Shown here one piece after another: positions 1 through 8,123 of a stretch of 34,873 bases of DNA. This DNA comes from Streptomyces kebangsaanensis (GTDB lineage: Bacteria; Actinomycetota; Actinomycetes; Streptomycetales; Streptomycetaceae), in the NCBI RefSeq assembly GCF_001906585.1, contig NZ_JUJA01000156.1:21980-56852 (forward strand), written 5' to 3'. The notes below the pieces were generated by a model. It worked only from the letters and a program-made list of their open reading frames with translations, was not told the origin of the DNA and searched no databases. Numbering within the stretch: the first letter of the stretch is position 1; the number at the start of each line of letters is the position of its first letter. Made by a program: the position numbers and the translations under genes.

Positions 1-237
1 CTGCGCGGCCCGGCGGGCCTCGGCACGGCTGCCGTACGGGCGCTCCTCACCTCCCGCGCCGTACGGACCCGACCCACGACCCGATCCATGCGAACCGGCC
101 CCATAGGAGTCGGCAGGAGATCCGGTGGCGCCTCGCGGTGCCGCACGGCGGCCGGCGGACGAACCGGACTGGCCGCGTCGGGCCGCGGCACGTCCGCCTC
201 CCTGCGGCTGCGGCGGTTTGCGACGGTGCTCGCTCAT
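1..237 (-). CDS. Penicillin-binding protein, N-terminus only (cut by window edge)
   Basis: The minus strand is open from an ATG at 237 to the window edge, 79 codons. It starts MSEHRRKPPQPQGGG and continues as a Gly/Ser/Arg/Ala-rich basic tail (RRGQSGSSAGRRAAPRG, then SPADSYGAGSHG). GAGGAG lies about 8 nt upstream of the ATG. No catalytic domain is inside the window. The assignment rests on the low-complexity basic cytoplasmic N-terminus typical of streptomycete bifunctional transglycosylase/transpeptidases, and on its position divergent from the PadR gene beside inositol-1-phosphate synthase, where Streptomyces carry such a PBP. If right, it would polymerise and cross-link peptidoglycan outside the membrane after one N-terminal membrane anchor. 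The reading frame is secure; the function is inferred from context. Confidence 0.65.
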   Translation of the reverse strand, partial: MSEHRRKPPQPQGGGRAAARRGQSGSSAGRRAAPRGATGSPADSYGAGSHGSGRGSGPYGAGGEERPYGSRAEARRAAQ

Positions 238-634
238 CGAACGACTACTCCTCGGGCAGGCGCATCCTGGCGCGCCTGGAAACGGCGGCTGGTTTCCGGT
301 CCCCCCGAAGTACGGATGCGGTCGGTCGCTCATTCACCCGTACTGCACCCGGGACGAGGACGTCCCCAGGCGTCACACGGTTCCCGGCGGTATGCATGGC
401 GCACAGACTACGCACCACCGCAACCCGCTGAACCCCGAAGTTCACCCCAAACCAGGCAACTTGGCTTCAACAGAACGGTGATGTGACCCCGTTCACCCGA
501 TCCCCTCTTGTCGCATCCGAAGCACCGTTCTATCGTCGTGATGTATCGAGTCGATACATCGGGGCGAGATAAAGACCGTTATGGCACTTGGAGCGGCACC
601 CACCGCACCGGGTCGCGGCAGGGAGGAGGCGACG
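238..634. other. Divergent intergenic region between PBP and padR-type gene
   Basis: This 397-bp gap has no convincing gene. The right part holds the promoter and operator of the PadR-type gene, listed separately. The left part must carry the promoter of the minus-strand PBP gene, but I see no strong -35/-10 pair for it; a weak minus-strand candidate is TAGTCT around 405-410. Short open frames here have no ribosome-binding site or recognisable protein and look like high-GC noise. Confidence 0.6.
508..559 (+). promoter_or_regulatory. Promoter with PadR-type palindromic operator
   Basis: A vegetative-type promoter is visible: TTGTCG at 508-513, a 17-bp spacer, then TATCGT at 531-536. Right behind it, at 541-559, lies a perfect palindrome ATGTATCGAGTCGATACAT (9-bp arms, one central base), which would cover the transcription start. 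The ATGT...ACAT ends match the general style of operators bound by PadR-family dimers. The gene it precedes encodes a PadR-family protein, so autorepression by steric block is the simple reading, with the downstream inositol-1-phosphate synthase gene co-controlled. The palindrome is seen directly; the regulator assignment is inferred. Confidence 0.75.
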
Positions 635-1318
635 ATGGGCCGGCGTTCCGGGATCCTGGAGTTCGCCGTACTCGGACTGCTGCGTGAATCTCCGATGCAC
701 GGCTATGAGCTGCGCAAACGACTCAATACGTCACTGGGTGTGTTCCGGGCGTTCAGCTACGGGTCGCTCTATCCCTGCCTCAAGACGCTGGTCGCCAACG
801 GCTGGTTGATCGAGGAGCCGGGGAACGCACCGGAGGACGCCGTCTCCGCCGCACTCGCGGGACGCCGCGCCAAGATCGTCTACCGGTTGACGGCCGAGGG
901 CAAGGAGCACTTCGAGGAGCTGCTCTCCCAGACGGGCCCCGACACGTACGACGACGAGCACTTCGCCGCACGCTTCGCCTTCTTCGGACAGACGTCGCGT
1001 GACGTACGCATGCGCGTGCTCGAGGGCCGCCGCAGCCGGCTGGAGGAGCGCCTGGAGAAGATGCGGGCCTCCCTGGCGCGCACCCGGGAGCGCCTCGACG
1101 ACTACACACTCGAGCTCCAGCGCCACGGAATGGAGTCCGTGGAGCGCGAAGTGCGCTGGCTGAACGAGCTCATCGAGAGCGAGCGGGCCGGACGGGACCT
1201 CAAGGGTTCCGGCTCCGGGGAGCCCGCCTCGCAGGACACCACCACTGGAGCGACGGGCGGCCTGCCCCGGCCCGGGGAACCTTCCCGGCCGGATACGCCC
1301 GACGACACCGCCACGTGA
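635..1318 (+). CDS. PadR-family transcriptional regulator (InoR-like)
   Basis: A 227-residue protein with an N-terminal PadR winged helix at about residues 5-85 (LEFAVLGLLRESPMHGYELRKR, then FSYGSLYPCLKTL and GWLIEE). A charged helical region follows at about 120-190, suited to dimerisation, and the tail from about 195 is Gly/Pro/Thr-rich and probably disordered. The start is set at ATG 635 because GGGAGGAGG lies just upstream; an in-frame ATG at 581 lacks such a site. The gene ends 45 nt before inositol-1-phosphate synthase and is preceded by a perfect palindrome at 541-559. From memory, the S. coelicolor counterpart (SCO3900) was reported as InoR, a glucose-6-phosphate-responsive repressor of inoA; I could not check this here. 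Confidence 0.85.
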   Translation: MGRRSGILEFAVLGLLRESPMHGYELRKRLNTSLGVFRAFSYGSLYPCLKTLVANGWLIEEPGNAPEDAVSAALAGRRAKIVYRLTAEGKEHFEELLSQTGPDTYDDEHFAARFAFFGQTSRDVRMRVLEGRRSRLEERLEKMRASLARTRERLDDYTLELQRHGMESVEREVRWLNELIESERAGRDLKGSGSGEPASQDTTTGATGGLPRPGEPSRPDTPDDTAT

Positions 1319-1363
1319 GGTCCCGTCGGGGCTTCACCGAGTACACACAGGGAGCAACCGCCA

Positions 1364-2446
1364 ATGGGTTCGGTTCGCGTAGCCATCGTCGGCGTGGGCA
1401 ACTGCGCCGCGTCGCTGGTACAGGGCGTGGAGTACTACAAGGACGCCGATCCGGCGTCCAAGGTCCCGGGCCTCATGCACGTGCAGTTCGGCGACTACCA
1501 CGTGCGTGACGTCGAGTTCGTCGCCGCCTTCGACATCGACGCCAAGAAGGTCGGCCTGGACCTCGCGGACGCCATCGGCGCCTCCGAGAACAACACCATC
1601 AAGATCTGCGACGTGCCCTCCACCGGGGTGACGGTCCAGCGCGGCCACACCCTCGACGGCCTCGGCAAGTACTACCGCGAGACCATCGAGGAGTCCGGCG
1701 AGGCCCCGGTCGACGTCGTCCAGGTCCTCAAGGACAAGCAGGTCGACGTCCTCGTCTGCTACCTGCCCGTGGGCTCCGAGGACGCGGCGAAGTTCTACGC
1801 CCAGTGCGCCATCGACGCCAAGGTCGCCTTCGTCAACGCCCTGCCGGTCTTCATCGCCGGCACCAAGGAGTGGGCGGACAAGTTCACCGAGGCGGGCGTG
1901 CCGATCGTCGGTGACGACATCAAGTCGCAGGTCGGCGCCACCATCACGCACCGCGTCATGGCGAAGCTGTTCGAGGACCGCGGCGTCATCCTGGACCGCA
2001 CGATGCAGCTGAACGTCGGCGGCAACATGGACTTCAAGAACATGCTCGAGCGCGACCGCCTGGAGTCCAAGAAGATCTCCAAGACCCAGGCCGTCACCTC
2101 CCAGATCCCCGACCGGGAACTCGGCGAGAAGAACGTCCACATCGGCCCGTCCGACTACGTGGCCTGGCTCGACGACCGCAAGTGGGCCTACGTCCGCCTG
2201 GAGGGCCGCGCCTTCGGCGACGTCCCGCTGAGCCTGGAGTACAAGCTCGAGGTCTGGGACTCCCCGAACTCCGCGGGTGTCATCATCGACGCCCTGCGCG
2301 CCGCGAAGATCGCCAAGGACCGTGGCGTCGGTGGCCCGATCCTCTCCGCGTCCTCCTACTTCATGAAGTCCCCGCCGGTGCAGTACTTCGACGACGAGGC
2401 CCGCGAGAACGTGGAGAAGTTCATCCGCGGCGAGGTCGAGCGCTGA
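1364..2446 (+). CDS. inoA: Inositol-1-phosphate synthase
   Basis: A 360-residue cytoplasmic NAD-dependent enzyme converting glucose 6-phosphate to 1L-myo-inositol 1-phosphate, the first step towards inositol, phosphatidylinositol and mycothiol. The N-terminus has the dinucleotide-binding motif [16 protein letters not shown]. Later family landmarks include [13 protein letters not shown], the [11 protein letters not shown] segment and [12 protein letters not shown]. About 360 residues is normal for the short actinobacterial form (eukaryotic enzymes exceed 500). The start is ATG 1364, with GGAG about 9 nt upstream. It lies 45 nt behind the PadR-type regulator, so the two are probably co-transcribed from the operator-bearing promoter at 508-559, and a strong hairpin follows at 2484-2518. 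Mycothiol is the actinobacterial redox buffer, which links this gene loosely to the thioredoxin genes further on. Confidence 0.95.
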   Translation: MGSVRVAIVGVGNCAASLVQGVEYYKDADPASKVPGLMHVQFGDYHVRDVEFVAAFDIDAKKVGLDLADAIGASENNTIKICDVPSTGVTVQRGHTLDGLGKYYRETIEESGEAPVDVVQVLKDKQVDVLVCYLPVGSEDAAKFYAQCAIDAKVAFVNALPVFIAGTKEWADKFTEAGVPIVGDDIKSQVGATITHRVMAKLFEDRGVILDRTMQLNVGGNMDFKNMLERDRLESKKISKTQAVTSQIPDRELGEKNVHIGPSDYVAWLDDRKWAYVRLEGRAFGDVPLSLEYKLEVWDSPNSAGVIIDALRAAKIAKDRGVGGPILSASSYFMKSPPVQYFDDEARENVEKFIRGEVER

Positions 2447-2483
2447 CCTTCCGCTCCTGAAACCGCTCCTGCCAGGGCTGTCG

Positions 2484-2518
2484 GGCCCCTGGGCGCACCA
2501 TGTGTGCTCCCAGGGGCC
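2484..2518 (+). terminator. Hairpin terminator after inoA
   Basis: Arms GGCCCCTGGG (2484-2493) and CCCAGGGGCC (2509-2518) pair perfectly over 10 bp. After one C/T mismatch they continue as GCAC/GTGC around a 5-nt loop. There is no U-tract, as is usual in Streptomyces. It lies 38 nt after the inoA stop and before the start chosen for the MFS gene. Confidence 0.8.
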
Positions 2519-2542
2519 TTGCCGTATGTGAGGCTGTGCCCC

Positions 2543-3805
2543 ATGCCCGTCGTCCGTGACCTGCGCGTTCTGCTGCGCTTGAGGAACTTCAGACGCCTGC
2601 TCGCCGTACGGCTGCTCTCCCAGGGCGCGGACGGGGTCTACCAGGTCGCGCTCGCCACGTACGTCGTCTTCTCCCCGGAGAAGCAGACCTCGGCCGCCGC
2701 GATCGCCTCCGCGATGGCGGTGCTGTTGCTGCCGTACTCCCTGGTCGGCCCGTTCGCCGGTGTCCTGCTGGACCGCTGGCGGCGCCGCCAGGTCTTCCTC
2801 TACGGCAATCTGGTGCGCGCGGTGATGGCGGCCGCCACCGCGGTGCTGATGGTCGCCGCCGTGCCGGACTGGCTGTTCTACGTCTCCGCCCTGTGCGTCA
2901 CCGCCGTCAACCGCTTCGTCCTGTCCGGACTCTCCGCCGCGCTGCCGCGCGTGGTCGACGCCGAGCGACTGGTGATGGCCAACTCCCTGTCGCCGACCGC
3001 CGGCTCCCTGGCCGCGTTCGCGGGTGGCGGTCTCGCCTTCCTCGTACGACTGCTGGGCGCGGACTCCGACGCTGCCGTGGTGCTGCTGGGAGCCGCCCTC
3101 TATCTGTGCTCGGCGCTCACCTCGCTCCTCATGGCCCCGGAACTGCTCGGCCCCGACCGGAGCCCGGCCCGCCCCCGGCTGGGTGCCGCGCTGACCGGCA
3201 CCGCGCGCGGCCTGATGGCGGGCATACGGCATCTCGCCGCACCGCCGCGCCGGGAGGCCGTCCGGGCGCTGGCGTCGATGACGCTGATGCGGTTCTGCTA
3301 CGGCGCTCTGACGGTCATGGTGCTGATGCTGTGCCGCTATGGCCTGACCTCGAACACGAAGGACGGACTGCGTCTGCTCGGGATGGCGTTGGGGCTTTCC
3401 GGTGCCGGGTTCTTCGCGGCGGCCGTCGTGACGCCGTGGGCGGCGGGACGGCTCGGACCCGCCCGCTGGATCGCCGTGTGCGCCGGCTTCGCGGCGGTCC
3501 TCGAACTCGCCCTCGGCCTGCCGTTCACCGCCGGCCCCCTGCTGGTTGCGGCGTTCATCCTGGGGCTGACCACTCAGGGCGCGAAGATCGCCACGGACAC
3601 AGTGGTGCAGTCCGCGGTCGATGACGGCTTTCGCGGCCGGATCTTTTCCGTGTACGACGTGCTGTTCAACGTCGCCTTCGTGGGCGCTGCGGGCGTCGCC
3701 ACGCTGATACTGCCACCGGACGGCCGCTCGGCCGTGCTGGTGGTCACAGTCGCTGTCATCTATGCAGGGGTTGCGACCATCATGGCCGGCTTCGAACGCC
3801 GGTAG
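2543..3805 (+). CDS. MFS transporter, probable efflux-type permease
   Basis: A 420-residue integral membrane protein with about 10-12 hydrophobic helices in two halves. The first half runs from LLAVRLLSQGADGVYQVALATYVVF through the loop motif GVLLDRWRRRQVFLYGNL, a version of the MFS motif A after helix 2. The second half starts near residue 250 after a basic central loop (RHLAAPPRREAVRAL). The substrate cannot be read from the sequence; the layout resembles proton-driven drug or metabolite exporters. Start choice is uncertain: ATG 2543 has only a weak AGG upstream, and in-frame GTG codons at 2504 and 2528 also exist, but 2504 lies inside the inoA terminator. The gene converges on pcnA across two parS-centred hairpins. 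Confidence 0.8.
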   Translation: MPVVRDLRVLLRLRNFRRLLAVRLLSQGADGVYQVALATYVVFSPEKQTSAAAIASAMAVLLLPYSLVGPFAGVLLDRWRRRQVFLYGNLVRAVMAAATAVLMVAAVPDWLFYVSALCVTAVNRFVLSGLSAALPRVVDAERLVMANSLSPTAGSLAAFAGGGLAFLVRLLGADSDAAVVLLGAALYLCSALTSLLMAPELLGPDRSPARPRLGAALTGTARGLMAGIRHLAAPPRREAVRALASMTLMRFCYGALTVMVLMLCRYGLTSNTKDGLRLLGMALGLSGAGFFAAAVVTPWAAGRLGPARWIAVCAGFAAVLELALGLPFTAGPLLVAAFILGLTTQGAKIATDTVVQSAVDDGFRGRIFSVYDVLFNVAFVGAAGVATLILPPDGRSAVLVVTVAVIYAGVATIMAGFERR

Positions 3806-3831
3806 GTGTCACGTCGACGGTTCCTTGATGA

Positions 3832-3863
3832 AGGGGCGATGTTTCACGTGAAACATCGCCCCT
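3832..3863. other. parS site 1 at the core of a 32-bp perfect palindrome
   Basis: GTTTCACGTGAAAC occupies 3841-3854. The symmetry continues outward on both sides (AGGGGCGAT and ATCGCCCCT), giving a 32-bp perfect inverted repeat. It is a ParB-binding site by sequence. In RNA the same element would form a long hairpin able to terminate transcription from both the MFS gene and pcnA, which converge here. Confidence 0.9.
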
Positions 3864-3875
3864 CGGTGTTCTCCC

Positions 3876-3904
3876 GGGGCGTGTTTCACGTGAAACATCG
3901 CCCC
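3876..3904. other. parS site 2 in a second hairpin
   Basis: GTTTCACGTGAAAC lies at 3883-3896, flanked by CGGGGCG on the left and TCGCCCCG on the right, so the palindrome extends beyond parS with a single unpaired base. It is 42 bp downstream of the first parS. Together they form a tandem ParB-binding pair and a double terminator-like structure between convergent genes. Confidence 0.88.
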
Positions 3905-3915
3905 GCCGCGCGGTG

Positions 3916-5391
3916 TCAGCCCAGCCCGTCCTGTTCGGTCCACCACTCCTTGAGGGCCGCCACCGCCGCATCGTGCCCCATCGGCCCGTTCTCCAGACGG
4001 AGCTCCAGCATGTGCTTGTACGCCTTGCCGACGGCCGGGCCGGGCTTGATGCCGAGGATCTCCATGATCTGGTTGCCGTCGAGATCCGGGCGAATCGCGT
4101 CGAGCTCCTCCTGCTGCTGGAGCTGGGCAATGCGTGCCTCCAGACCGTCGTACGCCCGGGACAGCGCGGCCGCCTTCCGCTTGTTGCGGGTGGTGCAGTC
4201 CGAGCGGGTCAGCTTGTGGAGCCGGTCGAGCAGCGGACCCGCGTCACGGACGTAGCGGCGGACCGCGGAGTCCGTCCACTCGCCGGTGCCGTAGCCGTGG
4301 AAGCGCAGGTGGAGCTCGACCAGATGGGAGACGTCCTTCACCAGCTCGTTGGAGTACTTCAGCGCCGCCATGCGCTTCTTGGTCATCTTCGCGCCGACCA
4401 CCTCGTGGTGGTGGAAGGAGACCCGGCCGTCCTTCTCGAAACGTCGTGTGCGCGGCTTGCCGATGTCGTGCAGGAGGGCAGCCAGGCGGAGGGTCAGGTC
4501 GGGGCCCTCCTCCTCCAGCGCCATCGCCTGCTCCAGGACGATCAGCGTGTGGTCGTAGACGTCCTTGTGCCGGTGGTGCTCGTCGCTCTCCAGACGCAGG
4601 GCCGGCAGTTCGGGCAGGACATGGTCGGCGAGACCGGTGTCGACGAGCAGGGTCAGGCCCTTGCGCGGGTGAGCCGACAGAATCAGCTTGTTCAGCTCGT
4701 CCCGGACCCGCTCGGCCGAGACGATGTCGATGCGTGCGGACATCTCCTTCATCGCCGCGACGACCTCGGGGGCGACCTCGAAGTCGAGCTGGGCGGCGAA
4801 ACGCGCGGCCCGCATCATGCGCAGCGGGTCGTCGGAGAAGGACTCCTCGGGCGTGGCGGGGGTGTGCAGCACGCGGGCCGCGAGGTCCGTGAGGCCGCCG
4901 TGCGGGTCGATGAATGTCTTCTCCGGCAATGCCAGGGCCATCGCGTTGACGGTGAAGTCACGCCGGACGAGGTCCTCCTCGATGCAGTCGCCGTACGACA
5001 CCTCGGGCTTGCGCGAGGAGCGGTCGTAGGCCTCCGACCGATAGGTGGTCACCTCGATCTGGAAGCATCGGTCAGCGTCTCCGACGCGGACCTGCTTCTG
5101 CGCCCCGACCGTGCCGAAGGCGATCCCGACATCCCACACGGCGTCGGCCCACGGTCGCACGATCTTCAGTACGTCCTCGGGGCGGGCGTCGGTGGTGAAG
5201 TCCAGGTCGTTGCCGAGCCGGCCGAGCAGCGCGTCCCGGACCGAGCCGCCGACCAGGGCGAGGGAGAACCCGGCCTCCTGGAAGCGACGCGCGAGATCGT
5301 CGGCGACGGGGGCCACCCGCAGCAGTTCGCTCACCGCGCGCTGCTGCACCTGGTTCAAGGCAGGGGAAGTGTCTTCATTGGCGTTCGGCAC
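3916..5391 (-). CDS. pcnA: CCA tRNA nucleotidyltransferase / poly(A) polymerase family
   Basis: A 491-residue cytoplasmic enzyme adding or repairing the 3' CCA of tRNA, or adding 3' tails to RNA; the sequence alone does not separate these roles. The nucleotidyltransferase head has LVGGSVRDALLGR followed by DLDFTTDARPE, which carries the metal-binding D-x-D. The RNA-binding core has RRDFTVNAMA and DPLRMMRAARFAAQL. A C-terminal HD domain carries LLHDIGKPRTRRF with HHHEVVGA. The GTG start at 5391 (VPNANEDTS) is chosen by family length and N-terminus; no good ribosome-binding site precedes it, so a leaderless transcript is possible. A segment near residue 125 (QKQVRVGDADRCFQIE) looks longer than I recall in relatives. 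It converges on the MFS gene. Confidence 0.93.
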   Translation of the reverse strand: MPNANEDTSPALNQVQQRAVSELLRVAPVADDLARRFQEAGFSLALVGGSVRDALLGRLGNDLDFTTDARPEDVLKIVRPWADAVWDVGIAFGTVGAQKQVRVGDADRCFQIEVTTYRSEAYDRSSRKPEVSYGDCIEEDLVRRDFTVNAMALALPEKTFIDPHGGLTDLAARVLHTPATPEESFSDDPLRMMRAARFAAQLDFEVAPEVVAAMKEMSARIDIVSAERVRDELNKLILSAHPRKGLTLLVDTGLADHVLPELPALRLESDEHHRHKDVYDHTLIVLEQAMALEEEGPDLTLRLAALLHDIGKPRTRRFEKDGRVSFHHHEVVGAKMTKKRMAALKYSNELVKDVSHLVELHLRFHGYGTGEWTDSAVRRYVRDAGPLLDRLHKLTRSDCTTRNKRKAAALSRAYDGLEARIAQLQQQEELDAIRPDLDGNQIMEILGIKPGPAVGKAYKHMLELRLENGPMGHDAAVAALKEWWTEQDGLG

Positions 5392-5689
5392 AACAGAAAA
5401 GGGTACGTGGCCCGGGCTGTCGGCCGCGCCGTCATTGTTCCCGCGCGGGCGTCCGGTGGGCGCACGGGGGCGGCATCCCACGGGATGTGGCGACAGACCC
5501 TTCGTTACCCGCCCAGGACCAGCCTTTGTGACATAACGAACAGCATCCCCGGATACACGCATATCCAGGGCAGCCGTCGGCGTTCCATGATCGTGTGGCT
5601 GCCTCCGAGGCACTTCCCTTCGGCGCACATCGTTACCATGCGTGGACGCACATTCCGACGACCACTGACGACGAGGGACGGGCGAGCGC
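5392..5689. other. Divergent intergenic region pcnA / DUF6049 gene
   Basis: Nearly 300 bp without a credible gene. It must hold promoters in both directions. A weak plus-strand candidate is TACCAT at 5634-5639 as a -10. A short inverted repeat CATCCC/GGGATG with a 2-nt spacer lies at 5474-5487. In Mycobacterium tuberculosis a Nudix hydrolase gene (mutT4) occupies this position; no remnant of one is visible here. Confidence 0.5.
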
Positions 5690-8077
5690 GTGGCCGAGGC
5701 GGCAGACTTCCAGGGGACCTGTCCCTCACCTGCCCGCCGCCTGCTGCGGCGCACCGGGGCACTGCTCGCCGGGGCGCCCCTGCTGACCGGGCTGGTCCAG
5801 CTGCCCGCCGCGCCGGCCGCGCACGCCGCCGGCCAGGATTCCCTCCGGGCCGCGTCGGGCTCACGCACGGTGGCCGTCTCCCTCGACTCCCTCAGTCCCA
5901 GCGTGCCCTCGGACGGGGACACGCTGACCGTCTCGGGCACCGTGACGAACAACGGCAAGCAGGCGGTCACCGACGCCCACGTGGACCTGCGCGTGGGTCA
6001 GGAACTGAACACCCGCTCGGCGATCGACGCCGTGGCCCGGCGCACCGCGTTCGAGCCGGGCACCGACGGCTCCGAGGTCGGCGGCAAGTACGTCCAGAAG
6101 TTCCCCAGGCTCGCCCCGGGTATCGCCGAGCACTTCAACATCTCCGTACCGGTCGACAAGCTGAACCTCGGCGCGGACGGGGTCTACCAGCTCTCCGTCT
6201 CGCTGTCCGGCCGGACCTCCGCACAACCCTGGGAGCAGGTCCTGGGCATCCGGCACACGTTCCTGCCGTGGCAGCCGGCCGATGCGGACACGAAGACGAA
6301 GGCGACCTATCTGTGGCCGCTCGTGTCCGACGTCCACATGACCGCCGAGACGGGCCCCGGCGCCCAGCAGACGCCGGTCTTCCTCAACGACGACCTGGCC
6401 AAGGACATCGCTCCCGGCGGCCGTCTGGAGCAGATGCTGTCGCTGGGCAAGGACCTCGACGTCACCTGGGTCATCGACCCCGACCTGCTGGCGTCCGTCG
6501 ACGCCATGACCCGCAACTACCGCATCCAGACGGACGGCGGCACGCCCGTCCCCGGCACCCACCAGGCGGCCGCCAAGCAATGGCTGGCCGAGCTGCAGCA
6601 GGCGGTGGCGGGCAAGGAGGTCGTGGCACTGCCCTTCGCCGACCCCGACCTGGCCTCCCTCGCCCACGGCGGCACGAGCGTGACCGGCTCGCTGAGCCAG
6701 CTCAAGGACGCCACCGACGTCGCCGCCGGCACGGTGGAGACGGTGCTCCATGTGAAACCGAGCACGGACTTCGCCTGGCCCGTGGACGGCGCCGTGGACC
6801 CCTCGATCGTCAAGGTCGCCACCTCCGCGGGCGCCGACAAGGTCATCGCGCGCAGCGACAGCCTGCGGGAGACCGGCGACATGACCTACACGCCCTCGGC
6901 GGCCCGTCCCATCGGCGGCGGCACCACGGCGGTCGTCGCGGACGAGCGTCTGTCGACGGCGTTCGAGGGCGACCTGTCGCGGGCCGGCGCCACCACACTC
7001 GCCGTGCAGCGGTTCCTCGCCCAGAGCCTGGAACTCCACGACCAGACGAACAAGCAGCGCAGCATCGTCGTGGCCCCGCAGCGCATGCCGACCGCGCACC
7101 AGGCCCAGGCCATGGCGCAGGCACTGACGGCCCTCCAGCAGAGCACCTGGTCCCAGTCGCAGGACCTGGCCGCGGCCACCAAGGCGGCGCCGGACCCCGG
7201 CGCCGCCACGAAGGTCCCGTCGACCGCCGCCTACCCCTCCTCGCTGCGCAAGAAGGAACTGGGCCGCTCCGCCTTCGCGGCGATCGCCAGAACACAGGAC
7301 AAGGTCGACAACTTCAAGGTCGTCCTGACCGACGAGTCCCGGGTCGCCACCCCCTTCGGACGTGCCATGAACCGGGAGATGTCCACGGCGTGGCGCGGCC
7401 GGCCCGCCGAGGCGGAGCACTTCCGGGACGGCGTGGAGGCGTACCTCGACGACCTCTCCGAACAGGTCAAACTGATCGACAAGTCGGAGACGAAGCTCTC
7501 CGGCCGCAGCGCCACGATTCCGGTGACCGTGCAGAACAACCTGGTGCAGGGCGTCGACCACCTGGTGCTGCGGCTCACCTCGACCAATCCCACCCGCCTC
7601 AAGATCGTCGGCAAGGCCTACTCGGAGCAGCCCGTCGCGGTCTCCGGCGGGCACAGCCAGTCCGTGAAGTTCACCACATCGGCCAACGCCAACGGTCCCG
7701 TGACGGTGGTCGCCCAGCTCTACACGCAGGACGGCCGGGAGTACGGTGCACCCGTCACCTTCGACGTGAAGGTCACCGAGATCACGGCCACGGTGATGCT
7801 GGTCATCGGCGGCGGTGTCCTGCTGCTCGTCCTCGCCGGCTTCCGCATGTACACCCAGCGCAAGCGGGCGGCGGCCCGGGAGGCCGCACAGGGCGCCGGG
7901 ACGGCCGAGGACGCCGGGAAAACGGACGCGGACAGCGGGGAGGGCGCCGCCGACGGGAGCGGCGAGAGCACGGCCGAGCCGGAGAACGGCGCCCCGGAGC
8001 AGCCGAGTGACCCGGCACCGGACACCGCACCGGAAAACGCCGACCCGTCCGGCACGGGTGAGAAAGTGGACCGTTGA
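5690..8077 (+). CDS. DUF6049-family exported membrane-anchored protein
   Basis: A 795-residue protein. The N-terminus is a signal peptide (basic RRLLRRTG, a hydrophobic stretch, then APAAHAAG at about residue 48). A large extracellular part follows, beginning with an Ig-like or CARDB-like segment (DTLTVSGTVTNNGKQAVTDAHVDLRVG). One C-terminal helix lies at about 698-720 (VMLVIGGGVLLLVLAGF), then a basic stop-transfer and an acidic, disordered cytoplasmic tail. The function is not established. Its fixed place just upstream of the lipid II flippase gene, matching Rv3909-Rv3910 in M. tuberculosis, suggests a role with MurJ in cell-wall building. GTG at 5690 is taken as start, with AGGGA about 12 nt upstream. 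It is 46 nt from mviN and probably in one operon with it. Confidence 0.85.
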   Translation: MAEAADFQGTCPSPARRLLRRTGALLAGAPLLTGLVQLPAAPAAHAAGQDSLRAASGSRTVAVSLDSLSPSVPSDGDTLTVSGTVTNNGKQAVTDAHVDLRVGQELNTRSAIDAVARRTAFEPGTDGSEVGGKYVQKFPRLAPGIAEHFNISVPVDKLNLGADGVYQLSVSLSGRTSAQPWEQVLGIRHTFLPWQPADADTKTKATYLWPLVSDVHMTAETGPGAQQTPVFLNDDLAKDIAPGGRLEQMLSLGKDLDVTWVIDPDLLASVDAMTRNYRIQTDGGTPVPGTHQAAAKQWLAELQQAVAGKEVVALPFADPDLASLAHGGTSVTGSLSQLKDATDVAAGTVETVLHVKPSTDFAWPVDGAVDPSIVKVATSAGADKVIARSDSLRETGDMTYTPSAARPIGGGTTAVVADERLSTAFEGDLSRAGATTLAVQRFLAQSLELHDQTNKQRSIVVAPQRMPTAHQAQAMAQALTALQQSTWSQSQDLAAATKAAPDPGAATKVPSTAAYPSSLRKKELGRSAFAAIARTQDKVDNFKVVLTDESRVATPFGRAMNREMSTAWRGRPAEAEHFRDGVEAYLDDLSEQVKLIDKSETKLSGRSATIPVTVQNNLVQGVDHLVLRLTSTNPTRLKIVGKAYSEQPVAVSGGHSQSVKFTTSANANGPVTVVAQLYTQDGREYGAPVTFDVKVTEITATVMLVIGGGVLLLVLAGFRMYTQRKRAAAREAAQGAGTAEDAGKTDADSGEGAADGSGESTAEPENGAPEQPSDPAPDTAPENADPSGTGEKVDR

Positions 8078-8123
8078 GCATGTCGTGGCCCGGAGGGCCC
8101 GGGACGATGAGGTGGGGTAATCC

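Noticed and set aside
3840-3900. Short peptides starting MFHVKH at several places on both strands
   Set aside because: Each is only the parS palindrome with flanking AT read in one frame; these are DNA sites, not genes.
3913-8010. A 1365-codon open frame on the plus strand, antisense to pcnA and then out of frame with the DUF6049 gene
   Set aside because: It is low-complexity Arg/Gly/His protein with no family, and its second half overlaps a clear exported protein in another frame. High GC leaves such frames open by codon bias.
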